The translations under genes were made by a program, and so were the position numbers. From NCBI RefSeq assembly GCF_001721045.1, contig NZ_MDER01000043.1, forward strand, positions 62,001 through 126,000: a stretch of 64,000 nucleotides of DNA, read 5' to 3'. Positions 55,819-64,000 of the stretch are shown here, in pieces (the stretch's first letter is position 1; every line of letters begins with the position of its first letter). The DNA is from Paenibacillus nuruki. GTDB taxonomy: Bacteria > Bacillota > Bacilli > Paenibacillales > Paenibacillaceae. The notes under the pieces were generated by a model that searched no databases, had not been told where the DNA came from, and saw only the letters and a program-made list of their open reading frames with translations.

Positions 55819-56520
55819 ATGGGCGGAGAACAATGGAAGTCCTGGTCTAAAGGTGCTGCCTTTGCTTTGGGCTTGCAGACGGCGAATGTGCCTTATGCAT
55901 TGCTCAAATATTATCAGGCATTAGATCTGGATGATGCGGAAGCAATGTTGCTCATTCAAATTCTATCTTTTCGACAAGTTGAAAATAATGAATTCCCGAC
56001 ACTTGAAGAACTACAATGGAGAACAGGAGCAGATGCTTCTCTGATCGCTACTCGTATCCAGAAGTTAATGAAGTCAGGGTTTGTATTAATTGAAGATGAA
56101 GAAGACCCGTTAACAGGCATTCGCTATGAGCGCTATGATCTAAGCGGATTGTATGAGAAACTGGGCACTGTACTGGCTACAGAGCAGCAGGATATGATTG
56201 ATTCTTCAGAAGTCTTACCTGAACCTGTCAAACCGATGTCCAAAGCAGATAAGCAAGCAGAGAATGAGCGCAACCTTTTTATTATTTTTGAAAAAGAATT
56301 TGCTCGTCCGTTATCTCCAATGGAATGCGAAACGATCTCCAGTTGGATCGATCAGGATCGGTATGCTGAAGAATTGATTTTAATGGCGCTCAAAGAAGCT
56401 GTATTTGCAGGTAAGCTTCATTTTAGATACATTGATCGTATTTTACTGGAATGGAATCGCAACCGTGTACGTACAGTAGAAGACGCTAGAGCACACACAC
56501 AGAAATTCCGTCAACGATAA
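55819..56520 (+). CDS. dnaD: DNA replication initiation protein DnaD
   Basis: Primosome component that helps load the replicative helicase. The 233-residue protein has the N-terminal winged-helix domain (MGGEQWKSWSKGAAFALGLQ, then VPYALLKYYQALDLDDAEAM) and the C-terminal DnaB/DnaD domain (FEKEFARPLSPMECETISSW, YIDRILLEWNRN). ATG 55819 is chosen because AAAGGGTG lies 7 nt upstream; ATG 55780 or 55783 would add a 13-residue tail. nth, which follows in B. subtilis, is absent. Confidence 0.94.
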   Translation: MGGEQWKSWSKGAAFALGLQTANVPYALLKYYQALDLDDAEAMLLIQILSFRQVENNEFPTLEELQWRTGADASLIATRIQKLMKSGFVLIEDEEDPLTGIRYERYDLSGLYEKLGTVLATEQQDMIDSSEVLPEPVKPMSKADKQAENERNLFIIFEKEFARPLSPMECETISSWIDQDRYAEELILMALKEAVFAGKLHFRYIDRILLEWNRNRVRTVEDARAHTQKFRQR

Positions 56521-56569
56521 GTTGGTAGGATCTGTTTCATGGCTATTAATAAATAAAGTGTAAAAAACA

Positions 56570-56612
56570 AAAGGCTGTTTCCTCGATAATATTTGGGGAA
56601 GCAGTCTTTTTT
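56570..56612 (+). terminator. Terminator after dnaD
   Basis: AAAAGGCTGTTTCCTC (56569-56584) pairs with GGGGAAGCAGTCTTTT (56595-56610), one or two G-U pairs, then T. Confidence 0.85.
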
Positions 56613-57622
56613 GTGTTAGATCTATTTATCTAATGTATAGAGAGATCAAATGCAGAAATTTATGAAATAGAAGAAGAGAAGATTTGTACTCATTTGGATA
56701 GATAAAAAGACTACATATTTTAGAAAATATTTGGAGAATCTATATGAACAAAATAGACTCAAAAAGGTAAAAAAGAAGAGTTTCTAAAAACTTTTTAAAT
56801 ATTTTTTTATGCTCAAAATCTTCTTTTTTGGAGTCATTTTGATATAAATCTAAGGAGGAACTAAAAGAAAATATTTAAGGTTATTCATTCAATAAAAAGT
56901 ATAAATATACATTATCCTATATTTGGAAAAAGGAGTTTGTCTGTAATAAAAGGAGATTGAAAATTATAGCTAGCTAGTTAGGTGTGAGGTATATATAACA
57001 TGAAGAGTGATGTAGTAGATTGATCGCTAGTATAAATGATAAAAGAGAAATGTGAAAATAAAAACAACTGATTACAGAGTAACCAAGGGATTTACATAGG
57101 GTAGCAAACCTAAAAAGGATATTTTTCAAGTGAAATGCAAGAATATAGAGAGGGATTTATAACTTCAAAAGTATTTATATGATAATATTTTTATATAAAT
57201 AACGCTTGATATGTCAATTAATATAACATCATTACTAAAATGTGTACAGAATATGTACAAAAAAGAAGCAAATCAGAAATGTAAACGGAATGTGAAAAAA
57301 TATACAGTAAATATTAAAATGGTAAAAAGTTTATGAAAAATGTAAGCGCTAAACTAATTAGGTATGTTTCTATTATGTAGTTACATTTAATTTTGCAAAA
57401 TATAATAAAAATCATTTCAGTAGGGTTGCAATTTATTTGAAATAGGAGTAAAGTTACTTTTGCCCTGATAAACAAGTACTGAATACTTACAAATACATGA
57501 CTACTACCTCATAATTATTCATAAGAAGCTAAAGTGGTTAGCGTATAGAGTGATCTAAAATCAACACAAACACGTAACACATAGTAATACAAAATAAAAC
57601 ATTCAATTAGGAGAGATACAAA
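56613..57622. other. About 1 kb AT-rich noncoding region upstream of the LysM gene
   Basis: No ORF with a plausible start and coding character is seen on either strand. The stretch is very AT-rich with A and T runs, several ribosome-site-like GGAGG strings without ORFs (56852, 56931, 56951), an inverted repeat GTACA-GAATA-TGTAC (57244-57258), a cre-like TGTAAGCGCTAA (57341-57352) and a TATAAT at 57401-57406. It may be a long leader or a decayed gene. Confidence 0.5.
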
Positions 57623-58054
57623 ATGATGAACAGCAAAATTCAAAAAGTATTATTGTCTACAGTAGTAGCAGCAAGTTTGGGAGCAGTATCCGTAGTAGCA
57701 CCTTTGGGAGCACACCAAGTATCTGCTGCAACTAACGATTCTAACCATCAAAAAAACAAAGACAAAGCAGAAAAACGTGCTGAAAACGCTGCTTACCAAG
57801 CTGCTGTATCTGCACAAGTAAATTCAATGTTCGGTTCTTCTAACGAAACAACAACAGCTCCAGAACAAGAAAAAACAGATGCCGCTAAGACACCTGCTAC
57901 TGAAGCACAAGCTAAAACAAATGTAACTGTAGTTGTTCCACAAGGTGCTAGCCTTACTGAAATCGCTGCTCAATATGGTGTAACTGTAGATGAGTTGATT
58001 GCTGCTAACAATCTTCTTCCAGCTGGATACCAATTGACTATTCCGCAAAAATAA
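57623..58054 (+). CDS. Secreted LysM-domain protein
   Basis: A 143-residue exported protein. It has a signal peptide of about 36 residues (VLLSTVVAASLGAVSVVAPL, ending VSAAT), a Lys/Ala/Glu-rich low-complexity middle with SNETTTAPEQEKTD, and a C-terminal LysM domain (VVVPQGASLTEIAAQYGVTV, then NNLLPAGYQLTIPQK) that should bind peptidoglycan. No catalytic domain, so it is a wall-bound structural or regulatory protein. AGGAGAG precedes ATG 57623; ATG 57626 is an alternative. The codon choice is strongly biased, as in abundant proteins. Confidence 0.88.
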   Translation: MMNSKIQKVLLSTVVAASLGAVSVVAPLGAHQVSAATNDSNHQKNKDKAEKRAENAAYQAAVSAQVNSMFGSSNETTTAPEQEKTDAAKTPATEAQAKTNVTVVVPQGASLTEIAAQYGVTVDELIAANNLLPAGYQLTIPQK

Positions 58055-58093
58055 GATTTATCCATCTGATCGGCCAAGAGCATAGGATAGAAA

Positions 58094-58155
58094 AATACCA
58101 ATAAAGATATACATGAAGCCATCTACTGCCATAGATGGTTTCTATTATGGTATTT
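58094..58155 (+). terminator. Hairpin after the LysM gene
   Basis: GAAGCCATCTA (58115-58125) pairs with TAGATGGTTTC (58132-58142), extended by AAATACCA (58094-58101) with TGGTATTT (58148-58155). A T-tract is short, so termination strength is unclear. Confidence 0.55.
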
Positions 58156-58283
58156 CTTATACGAAATGCAACATATTCAAGTGAAGCAATGCAGATCAAT
58201 TCGTTCATCTGTACGCTTGTTGTTAATTTATAATCAGTATACGGGTATTTGTGATGAAGGGCAACAACAAATTGTGTTTTACA

Positions 58284-58324
58284 TACAAAAAAAGCTGACA
58301 TTAACTATAATGTCAGCTTTTTTG
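58284..58324. terminator. Bidirectional terminator between the LysM and mtnB genes
   Basis: GCTGACATTA (58294-58303) pairs with TAATGTCAGC (58308-58317) around ACTA, flanked by A7 and T6, so it can act in both directions between these convergent genes. Confidence 0.88.
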
Positions 58325-58436
58325 TACGTTTTTTTCAAATATTTCCAAAATGATAACGCTTCATTTAAGAAAAATGACCCTAATATTGATTTTTATATCT
58401 TCAAACACGAACGGATTACATGTAAGAGAGAGATTA

Positions 58437-58479
58437 ATTTCGTCTATAAGAGTAAATCATCTAATCCTATAGACGAAAT
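58437..58479. repeat. Perfect 12-bp inverted repeat downstream of mtnB
   Basis: ATTTCGTCTATA (58437-58448) and TATAGACGAAAT (58468-58479) are exact reverse complements, 19 nt apart, with some further pairing outside. No T-tract follows on either strand. Confidence 0.8.
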
Positions 58480-58519
58480 CATCACTTCATCGATCTTTTA
58501 AAAGGCACAAAGACCCTTT

Positions 58520-59164
58520 TTATTTTCTTAGTAGCAAATCACGATAGATATACTCAAAAATAAACTCAAATGCTTCTAGATGGCGTTTGGCTTCAAATGC
58601 GTTTTGACCCCAAGCATAGATACCATGTCCACGTAACAGAATACCTGGAATCGATTGATTTAACACACCCGATACCAATTCGGCAATTTTAGGAATTTCA
58701 GCATAGTTAGGAAGAACAGGGATCGTAATCGCAGCATTTTCTTCCCAGATATTGAATGCTTTTATTAATTCTAATCCTTGAATCGGCACTTCACCTTGTT
58801 CACCAAAATATTCGCTTACTAGATTATTGAATACGGTGTGTACATGGAATACGGCACCACAACCGGTTTCACGATAGATTTCGCAATGAATTAATGTCTC
58901 TGCACTAGGTTTTAGCCCGGTAGTCTCACAAGGACGACCATCTTGATCTACAAATAAGAAATCAGACGGTGTGCTTACTGATTTGTCTTTACCACTTGCT
59001 GTAATGGCAAAATGGAAGTTCTCAGGCGTGTAGTCGCCTACACGAAGCGATAAGTTACCGCTTGTACCTGGGAACCAATGTCTTGCAGCGAATTGCTCTT
59101 TGATGCCACTTAGCTCTTGTAATGCCGCTTGCTTATGCTCTAAAGGAATATTAACAAAACTCAT
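58520..59164 (-). CDS. mtnB: Methylthioribulose-1-phosphate dehydratase
   Basis: Methionine salvage enzyme that dehydrates 5-methylthioribulose-1-phosphate. The 214-residue class II aldolase-fold protein has FPGTSGNLSLRV, the zinc-site histidines in FHVHTVFNN and ILLRGHGIYAWG, and ITASGKDKSVSTPSDF. It overlaps mtnX by 4 nt. It is the last gene of the proB-proA-proC-mtnW-mtnX-mtnB string. Confidence 0.95.
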   Translation of the reverse strand: MSFVNIPLEHKQAALQELSGIKEQFAARHWFPGTSGNLSLRVGDYTPENFHFAITASGKDKSVSTPSDFLFVDQDGRPCETTGLKPSAETLIHCEIYRETGCGAVFHVHTVFNNLVSEYFGEQGEVPIQGLELIKAFNIWEENAAITIPVLPNYAEIPKIAELVSGVLNQSIPGILLRGHGIYAWGQNAFEAKRHLEAFEFIFEYIYRDLLLRK

Positions 59165-59838
59165 GAATGTATCGCTCCTATTCGTTGTCCAAAATCTGAA
59201 ATAATATCATGGAAAGTATGGAAAGGTACATGATAAACCCCTAGTTCTACACATTTGTCTGTTAAGACAGAGCGTGAGTAGACCAGATCAGCAATCTTAG
59301 CTCCTTCAAAATCAGTTAAGCTATCTCCAATAAGGATACGCTCATATTGATCCGGTGAAAATTGACGCATAACCGTCGTTTTACACATTCCGCAATCATT
59401 TTGACAATGTTCATCACAAGGATGAGTCCATACAATCTCAATATGTTCACCACTAAAGTCAGCACCGTTACAGAAAATATGATCTTCTGCAATATCAAAA
59501 GGAGCTAATAATGGTTTTAAGAAAAAGTCGATTCCACCGCTGGTCACATAAAAAGGAATTTGGTGGCGATGAACTAAAGCTAGAAAATCGCTAAATCCTT
59601 CACGAATACCGGCTGTATTCATCACATAATCCACAATTTCTTGCTTTTGTGAAGAAGGCAGTAGTGCAAACATTTTGCCTACACCATCACGAATCGAACG
59701 TTGACCTCCGACGACTTCATTCATAATCTTTTCATATCCAGGAGGAGAGAAATGTTTCATAATCGCAACAATATTGTCGGAATTGGTAATCGTACCATCA
59801 AAATCACAAAAAATAATCGGTTGTTTACTTACACTCAT
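59161..59838 (-). CDS. mtnX: 2-Hydroxy-3-keto-5-methylthiopentenyl-1-phosphate phosphatase
   Basis: HAD-superfamily phosphatase of methionine salvage. The 225-residue protein has the nucleophile motif [13 protein letters not shown], the second motif [14 protein letters not shown] and [15 protein letters not shown], with the Cys/His-rich block [15 protein letters not shown] typical of MtnX. ATG 59838 is used because GGGGTGGAG precedes it and it overlaps the mtnW stop by 4 nt; the longer reading has no ribosome site. Confidence 0.95.
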   Translation of the reverse strand: MSVSKQPIIFCDFDGTITNSDNIVAIMKHFSPPGYEKIMNEVVGGQRSIRDGVGKMFALLPSSQKQEIVDYVMNTAGIREGFSDFLALVHRHQIPFYVTSGGIDFFLKPLLAPFDIAEDHIFCNGADFSGEHIEIVWTHPCDEHCQNDCGMCKTTVMRQFSPDQYERILIGDSLTDFEGAKIADLVYSRSVLTDKCVELGVYHVPFHTFHDIISDFGQRIGAIHS

Positions 59839-61049
59839 CGTTCTCCACCCCAAAGTTCTAATGCTTGTCTAAGTTCTTGATGTCCTTGAGCGGCATGATC
59901 AGCAAGTGAAGTACCTGCCAAGGCAGCATCTATAGCTTGTTGGAAAGCTCTACCACCCGCGCTAGCACCTTCGGGATGACCGTGAATACCGCCACCAGCA
60001 TTAATAATTACCTGATGACCAAAGTCTTTCAGAATCAACGGTACAAGCCCTGGATGAATACCAGCCGAAGGTACAGGGAAGCTATGCTGGAAAGGCAAGG
60101 CTGGGGATACCAGTTGCTCCCGAATCGCCATATTTTCTGCTTTAGGCATAACTACTGAGCCATAAGGAGAAGGGAATAATACAAGATCAGCACCCGCAAT
60201 ACGCATTAATTGACCCAGTAACACCGAAGCCGAAATCCCATAATAAGGCGATGGGTAATAAGCGCCTGCAAGCGATGGATGTGCCATAATTGGAATATTG
60301 ATCTCAGGATCGCGTGCCAGTTCATGAAGCACATCGTATCCATAAGCTAATACATTAAGAAGTAGAGCATTGGCTCCTGAATCGATTGCTTTTTTGGCTT
60401 GTTCTTTTAATTTAAAAGTATGCCCCGTTAGATTAGCAGCATACAGTACTTTTTTGCCTGTTTGTGCTTGTACATCATCGGCAGCTTTACGACAAGCAGC
60501 CACACGTTTTTCGATCGGTGTTAATTCATTTTCAAATAAAATTTCATCGTCTTTAATTAGATCCACGCCACCTAGAGCTTGTGCTGTAAATTGACGTGTT
60601 AATTCATCCAGATCATGACCGATCACTGATTTGAAAATACTCATTAATAACGGACGTTCAGGAACATCTAGAATATCACGTACCCCTTGGATGCCAAATT
60701 TAGGGCCTGTAAAAGAACTTAAAAACGTATCTGAGAATTGTAAGTTGGTTAATTTGATCTGACCATCCATCGAAATTTTACCAAATACCGTAATCAATAA
60801 TGCAGGAATATCGGAACTGAAGTTAGCATCAGGGTAAGCGATCTGGATATCCGCATAACGCTCACCTTGTTCGGATTCATTCACCTCAACAGAAATGACT
60901 TCACCTAGATGCTTTTTCATAGATTCTTGCTTGGCGGCAGGTAATTCGGTCCAGCTACCGACCGTCATCCCAATTGCAATTGAAGAAGCTTTTTTATGAA
61001 AATCAGCTTGGCTATCATAACAACGATAAGAAGCTATACAATAACTCAT
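59835..61049 (-). CDS. mtnW: 2,3-Diketo-5-methylthiopentyl-1-phosphate enolase (RuBisCO-like)
   Basis: RuBisCO-like protein that enolises diketomethylthiopentyl-1-phosphate in methionine salvage; it does not fix CO2. The 404-residue protein has the RuBisCO large-chain fold with [12 protein letters not shown] (the Lys and acidic metal ligands), [22 protein letters not shown] and [19 protein letters not shown]. MtnW/MtnX/MtnB together mark the MtnW-X branch, rather than the fused MtnC. The start overlaps the proC stop by 4 nt, tying methionine salvage to the proline operon. Confidence 0.96.
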   Translation of the reverse strand: MSYCIASYRCYDSQADFHKKASSIAIGMTVGSWTELPAAKQESMKKHLGEVISVEVNESEQGERYADIQIAYPDANFSSDIPALLITVFGKISMDGQIKLTNLQFSDTFLSSFTGPKFGIQGVRDILDVPERPLLMSIFKSVIGHDLDELTRQFTAQALGGVDLIKDDEILFENELTPIEKRVAACRKAADDVQAQTGKKVLYAANLTGHTFKLKEQAKKAIDSGANALLLNVLAYGYDVLHELARDPEINIPIMAHPSLAGAYYPSPYYGISASVLLGQLMRIAGADLVLFPSPYGSVVMPKAENMAIREQLVSPALPFQHSFPVPSAGIHPGLVPLILKDFGHQVIINAGGGIHGHPEGASAGGRAFQQAIDAALAGTSLADHAAQGHQELRQALELWGGER

Positions 61050-61918
61050 GAATTGTCCTCCTTGAGTGCAGCACCCATCTCACGAGAACGTTCTGCACAG
61101 CGTTCTACACCACGTACAATCGTGTCTTGCATATGTGCATCTTCAAATACTTTAATCGCCGCTGCGGTTGATCCATTAGGAGAAGTAACTTTGGCACGCA
61201 GAGCAGCAGGTTCTTCACCGGTTTGTTGTACCATATGAGAAGCACCAATTACAGTCTGAATCGTAAGTTCACGTGCTTGCTCAGCAGATAATCCGCCTTC
61301 GATTCCTGCACGAATCATCGATTCCATCACATAATAAATATAAGCAGGGCCACTTCCTGAAATACCGGTCAACGTTTCCATTTGAGATTCTTCGATCTCG
61401 GTTACCGTACCGACAGCTTCAAATAGATGATGAACTAATTGACGTTGTTCCAGACTTACTTCTTCCGAAAAGACTAGACCTGTGGCTCCAAGTCCGATAC
61501 TACTTGAAGTATTGGGCATGGTACGTGCTACAGGTTGCTTGCGACCGAGTAAGTGCTGAATCGTACCTACTTCCAAACCTGCAATTACAGAAACAATCAA
61601 TTGATCTTCTGTCAAAGTAGGTCCTAACTGACGAAGTGCATGAGCTGCATCGACAGGTTTCATCGCTAGTACAATCACTTTGGCTTGTTGCAAAGCGGCT
61701 GTACGTGTTGATTCTTCTCCAGCGACAGCAACACCGTAACGTTGTACTAAATAATCTAAACGTTCCTTATTTCCACGGTTTAGCATCGTTACATGAGCAG
61801 GAACCACAACAGCTCGATTCACTAACCCTCGTAAAATTGCTTCTGCCATAGATCCTGATCCATAAAAACAAAGAGGTTCTGTTATTAACGTTTGTAAAGA
61901 TTGAGGGTGACTCATCAT
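61046..61918 (-). CDS. proC: Pyrroline-5-carboxylate reductase
   Basis: Last step of proline synthesis, NAD(P)H-dependent. The ~290-residue protein has [49 protein letters not shown], and the substrate-binding [17 protein letters not shown] and [14 protein letters not shown]. The start is uncertain: AAAGGA lies 5 nt before ATG 61918 and 8 nt before ATG 61915; GTG 61936 lacks a site. One copy of the two-hairpin repeat precedes it. Confidence 0.95.
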   Translation of the reverse strand: MMSHPQSLQTLITEPLCFYGSGSMAEAILRGLVNRAVVVPAHVTMLNRGNKERLDYLVQRYGVAVAGEESTRTAALQQAKVIVLAMKPVDAAHALRQLGPTLTEDQLIVSVIAGLEVGTIQHLLGRKQPVARTMPNTSSSIGLGATGLVFSEEVSLEQRQLVHHLFEAVGTVTEIEESQMETLTGISGSGPAYIYYVMESMIRAGIEGGLSAEQARELTIQTVIGASHMVQQTGEEPAALRAKVTSPNGSTAAAIKVFEDAHMQDTIVRGVERCAERSREMGAALKEDNS

Positions 61919-61931
61919 TTTCATCCTTTCA

Positions 61932-62003
61932 AGCACTTGGTATTACAAGCGCTACATCTTCTAGTTAAATCAAATATGATTTTTGCAGAGCAAAATATCT
62001 TTT
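61932..62003 (+). repeat. Fourth copy of the two-hairpin repeat, between proA and proC
   Basis: AGCACTTGGTATTACAAGCG (61932-61951) resembles hairpin 1 of the 34034 array, and ATGATTTTTGC-AGA-GCAAAATATC (61976-62000) matches hairpin 2 almost exactly. The linker between them is diverged. It lies in the short gap between two genes of one operon, in the opposite orientation to their transcription. Confidence 0.75.
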
Positions 62004-62027
62004 ATGAACCTATGATTCATATTTATA

Positions 62028-63275
62028 TTATTGACGAATTTGACCATTTCCGTAAATACGATATTTGGTCGAAGTGAGCGCAGGTAATCCCATAGGACCG
62101 CGTGCATGTAGTTTCTGTGTACTGATGCCAATTTCAGCCCCGAATCCGAATTCGAATCCATCAGTAAAACGAGTAGAAGCATTGTGGTACACAGCAGCGG
62201 CATCGACTTCCTGCATAAAGCGTTTGGCATTATTCTCATCAGCGGTAACGATACATTCCGAGTGCATCGTGCCATAAGTCGCAATATGTTGCAATGCTTC
62301 ATCCAGATTAGCTACAATTTTGATATTCAAAATATAGTCATTATATTCGGTAGCATAATCTTGTTCAGTCACTTCTTTTGCCCATGGAATCAATTGACGT
62401 GTTCCTGCGCAACCCCGAATTTCTACCTGATCCTCACGTAAAGCTTCAGCAAGTGCGATAAAAGCAGTCTGGTCATAGTCTGTATGCACCAAAAGTGTTT
62501 CCATCGAATTACAGACGGAAGGACGCTGTACTTTAGCATTGATCGCTATGTCTAATGCCATCTGATGATCTGCTGTAGCATCAATAAAGGTATGGCAGAT
62601 GCCTGCTCCCGTCTCAATCACAGGAACAGTTGAATTTTGAACCACATTTTGGATTAAAGAATGACCACCACGTGGAATAATAACATCGATAATACCATTC
62701 AGCTTCATCATTTCATTGACAGAAGCACGATCTGCATCTTCGATCAGTTGTAAGGCATCACGTGGAATAGCAGATTGTTCAAGCGCTTGATGAAGCACTT
62801 CAACCATTTTACGATTAGAAGAAAGGGCAGCAGAACCACCACGTAGAACAACAGCATTACCAGTTTTGAGAGATAATCCTGCCGCATCGACAGTGACATT
62901 TGGACGAGCTTCATAGATAATTCCGATCACTCCAATAGGGACACGAAGCTTCTCGATAATCAATCCATTAGGACGTTCTAACGTTTCCAAAAGATCACCT
63001 ACAGGATCATCCAGATCAGCGATTTGACGTAGAGCAGAAGCAATTCCTTCAATACGTACGCTATCCAGACGTAGGCGGTCTAACATCGATTCCGATGTTC
63101 CTTGTGCCCGTCCACGTTCTAAATCTTCGATATTGGCTGTAATAATCTCATCTGTATGAGAGATGAGCGCTTTGGCCATGATCAATAACGCTTCATTTTT
63201 GTGATCAGTAGATAATGCACCTAGTCTAGTCGAAGCTTGTTTGGCAAGAGTGGACTTGTGTAATACTTCACTCAT
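62028..63275 (-). CDS. proA: Gamma-glutamyl phosphate reductase
   Basis: Second step of proline synthesis, NADPH reduction of gamma-glutamyl phosphate to the semialdehyde. The 415-residue aldehyde-dehydrogenase-like protein has VPIGVIGIIYEARPNVT, KTGNAVVLRGGSAAL, IPRGGHSLIQNVV, the catalytic Cys in QRPSVCNSMETLLVH, and FGFGAEIGISTQKLHARGPMG-type sequence. GGAGG precedes ATG 63275. It follows proB by 47 nt. Confidence 0.97.
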   Translation of the reverse strand: MSEVLHKSTLAKQASTRLGALSTDHKNEALLIMAKALISHTDEIITANIEDLERGRAQGTSESMLDRLRLDSVRIEGIASALRQIADLDDPVGDLLETLERPNGLIIEKLRVPIGVIGIIYEARPNVTVDAAGLSLKTGNAVVLRGGSAALSSNRKMVEVLHQALEQSAIPRDALQLIEDADRASVNEMMKLNGIIDVIIPRGGHSLIQNVVQNSTVPVIETGAGICHTFIDATADHQMALDIAINAKVQRPSVCNSMETLLVHTDYDQTAFIALAEALREDQVEIRGCAGTRQLIPWAKEVTEQDYATEYNDYILNIKIVANLDEALQHIATYGTMHSECIVTADENNAKRFMQEVDAAAVYHNASTRFTDGFEFGFGAEIGISTQKLHARGPMGLPALTSTKYRIYGNGQIRQ

Positions 63276-63322
63276 AATAAAAAACCTCCTCTATCCTAAT
63301 AAGTTAAAGTATAAATCAAATA

Positions 63323-64000
63323 TTATAATGAAACCCATTCATCCCGATGGACAGCTTCTAAGCGGTGGATATCTTCAATACCTAATCGCTTCGATACCTC
63401 AGAGCTAGGTAGACCACAGATTAATTGTAATTGATCATGATCATAATTGACGATACCCCGCCCTAGTACTTCACGCTGGAGATTCACCACTTCAATCACA
63501 TCTCCGGCATGGAATTGACCTTCCACTTGCTTAATCCCAACAGGTAATAGACTACGATATTCGCGAGTCAATGCTTGAGCTGCACCATCATCAACAATAA
63601 GGGTGCCCAGTGGAGTAGATAAGAAGCCAAGCCATTGCTTTTTAATCGAAAGTGCAGAGACATGCGTCACAAAATACGTTCCTTTACCATGATGATCAAT
63701 CGCTGCTTTGAGATCACCAACTTCACGTACACGACCAACGAATACAGGTACACCGCCACGAGTGGCTATTTTGGCGGCATCAATCTTAGAACGCATACCA
63801 CCTGTACCTACCGCAGAACCCGAACCTCCAGCAACCGCATAGATTTCATCGGTAATCTCATCAATGCGATCATATCGCTTAGCCGTTGGATCATGACGGG
63901 GATCAGCACTATACAATCCTTCCATGTCCGTTAGAATAATCAATTGCGAAGCACGTGCTAGATTAGCAACCAGCGCAGATAATGTATCATTATCACCGAA
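63323..64000 (-). CDS. proB: Glutamate 5-kinase, C-terminal part
   Basis: ATP-dependent first step of proline synthesis. The gene starts right of the window; 225 codons are visible, from FGDNDTLSALVANLARASQ through the kinase motifs LIILTDMEGLYSADPR and GTGGMRSKIDAAKIATRGG, to the C-terminal PUA domain (about the last 80 residues, LIVDDGAAQALTREYRSLLP). The stop TAA is at 63323-63325. It heads proB-proA-proC-mtnWXB, so its promoter and any SAM- or proline-responsive leader lie outside. Confidence 0.96.
   Translation of the reverse strand, partial: FGDNDTLSALVANLARASQLIILTDMEGLYSADPRHDPTAKRYDRIDEITDEIYAVAGGSGSAVGTGGMRSKIDAAKIATRGGVPVFVGRVREVGDLKAAIDHHGKGTYFVTHVSALSIKKQWLGFLSTPLGTLIVDDGAAQALTREYRSLLPVGIKQVEGQFHAGDVIEVVNLQREVLGRGIVNYDHDQLQLICGLPSSEVSKRLGIEDIHRLEAVHRDEWVSL

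Noticed and set aside
57341-57354. CcpA cre box (TGTAAGCGCTAA)
   Set aside because: The right half departs from the consensus, and the position relative to a promoter is unknown; kept only as a remark.
58166-58501. 111-codon plus-strand ORF after the LysM gene
   Set aside because: It runs through the strong bidirectional terminator at 58284-58324, has no ribosome site and no recognisable protein character.

Overview
The window looks like chromosomal DNA of a Gram-positive, AT-rich Firmicute of the Paenibacillaceae (Paenibacillus or a close relative). The gene order follows two Bacillus subtilis backbone stretches: gpsA-hbs-mtrB-hepS-menG-hepT-ndk-cheR-aroF-aroB-aroH-trpEDCFBA-hisC-tyrA, and ypjA-ypjC-ypjD-dapB-mgsA-bshB1-bshA-cca-birA-panBCD-dinG-tseB-asnS-dnaD. 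The proteins are Bacillus-like: TRAP, Rex, bacillithiol enzymes and an SLH surface protein. The genus is inferred from synteny and protein character; the species cannot be told. No rRNA, tRNA, CRISPR array, prophage or transposase gene was seen.

Layout. 1-2.5 kb: end of gpsA, a nucleotidyltransferase-fold protein, a 2Fe-2S ferredoxin, HU and TRAP (mtrB). 2.8-7.8 kb: menaquinone block, with heptaprenyl diphosphate synthase (hepS, hepT), the terminal methylase (menG) and, inserted between them, the futalosine-route genes mqnP, a UbiX-type mqnM and mqnA. 8.1-21.5 kb: ndk, cheR and the aromatic supraoperon aroC-aroB-aroH-trpEDCFBA-hisC-tyrA, with an internal promoter and a TRAP-binding leader before trpE. 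21.7-26.7 kb: a candidate small RNA, an ASCH protein, an ECF sigma/anti-sigma pair and small housekeeping genes. 26.9-36.7 kb: YitT, MazG-like, dapB, mgsA, bacillithiol genes, cca, birA and panBCD. 37.1-40.8 kb: a 1236-residue SLH-anchored secreted protein. 41.3-46.7 kb: dinG, rex, mtaD, tseB. 46.8-54.3 kb: a block not in the B. subtilis order, with a chemoreceptor and a sugar-binding lipoprotein, a short FtsH-like protease and its small membrane partner, a 3-hydroxyacyl-CoA dehydrogenase and acetate kinase. 54.5-58 kb: asnS, dnaD, about 1.1 kb of AT-rich noncoding DNA and a secreted LysM protein. 58.5-64 kb, minus strand: proB-proA-proC-mtnW-mtnX-mtnB, joining proline synthesis to methionine salvage.

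How the genes connect. Chorismate from AroC feeds TrpE, AroH/TyrA and, through MqnA, menaquinone synthesis, so the first 21 kb is one aromatic and quinone region. TRAP, encoded at 2.3 kb, has a good target at 12.44-12.50 kb. MtaD (44.8 kb) and MtnWXB (58.5-61 kb) belong to methylthioadenosine recycling.

Most unusual features. (1) Two intergenic elements of about 120 bp in inverted orientation flank the SLH gene; their internal connectors are conserved while their paired arms differ in sequence yet each stays self-complementary. (2) A two-hairpin repeat of about 72 nt is arrayed before panB and occurs once between proA and proC. (3) A consensus promoter is followed within 100 nt by a terminator at 21.70-21.83 kb. 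(4) An FtsH-type protease lacks an external domain and follows a gene for a small anchored extracytoplasmic protein. (5) Genes expected from B. subtilis synteny (spoIVA, ypjB, qcrABC) are absent from their usual places, which fits a lineage that has lost sporulation genes here. All functions are inferred from sequence by eye.
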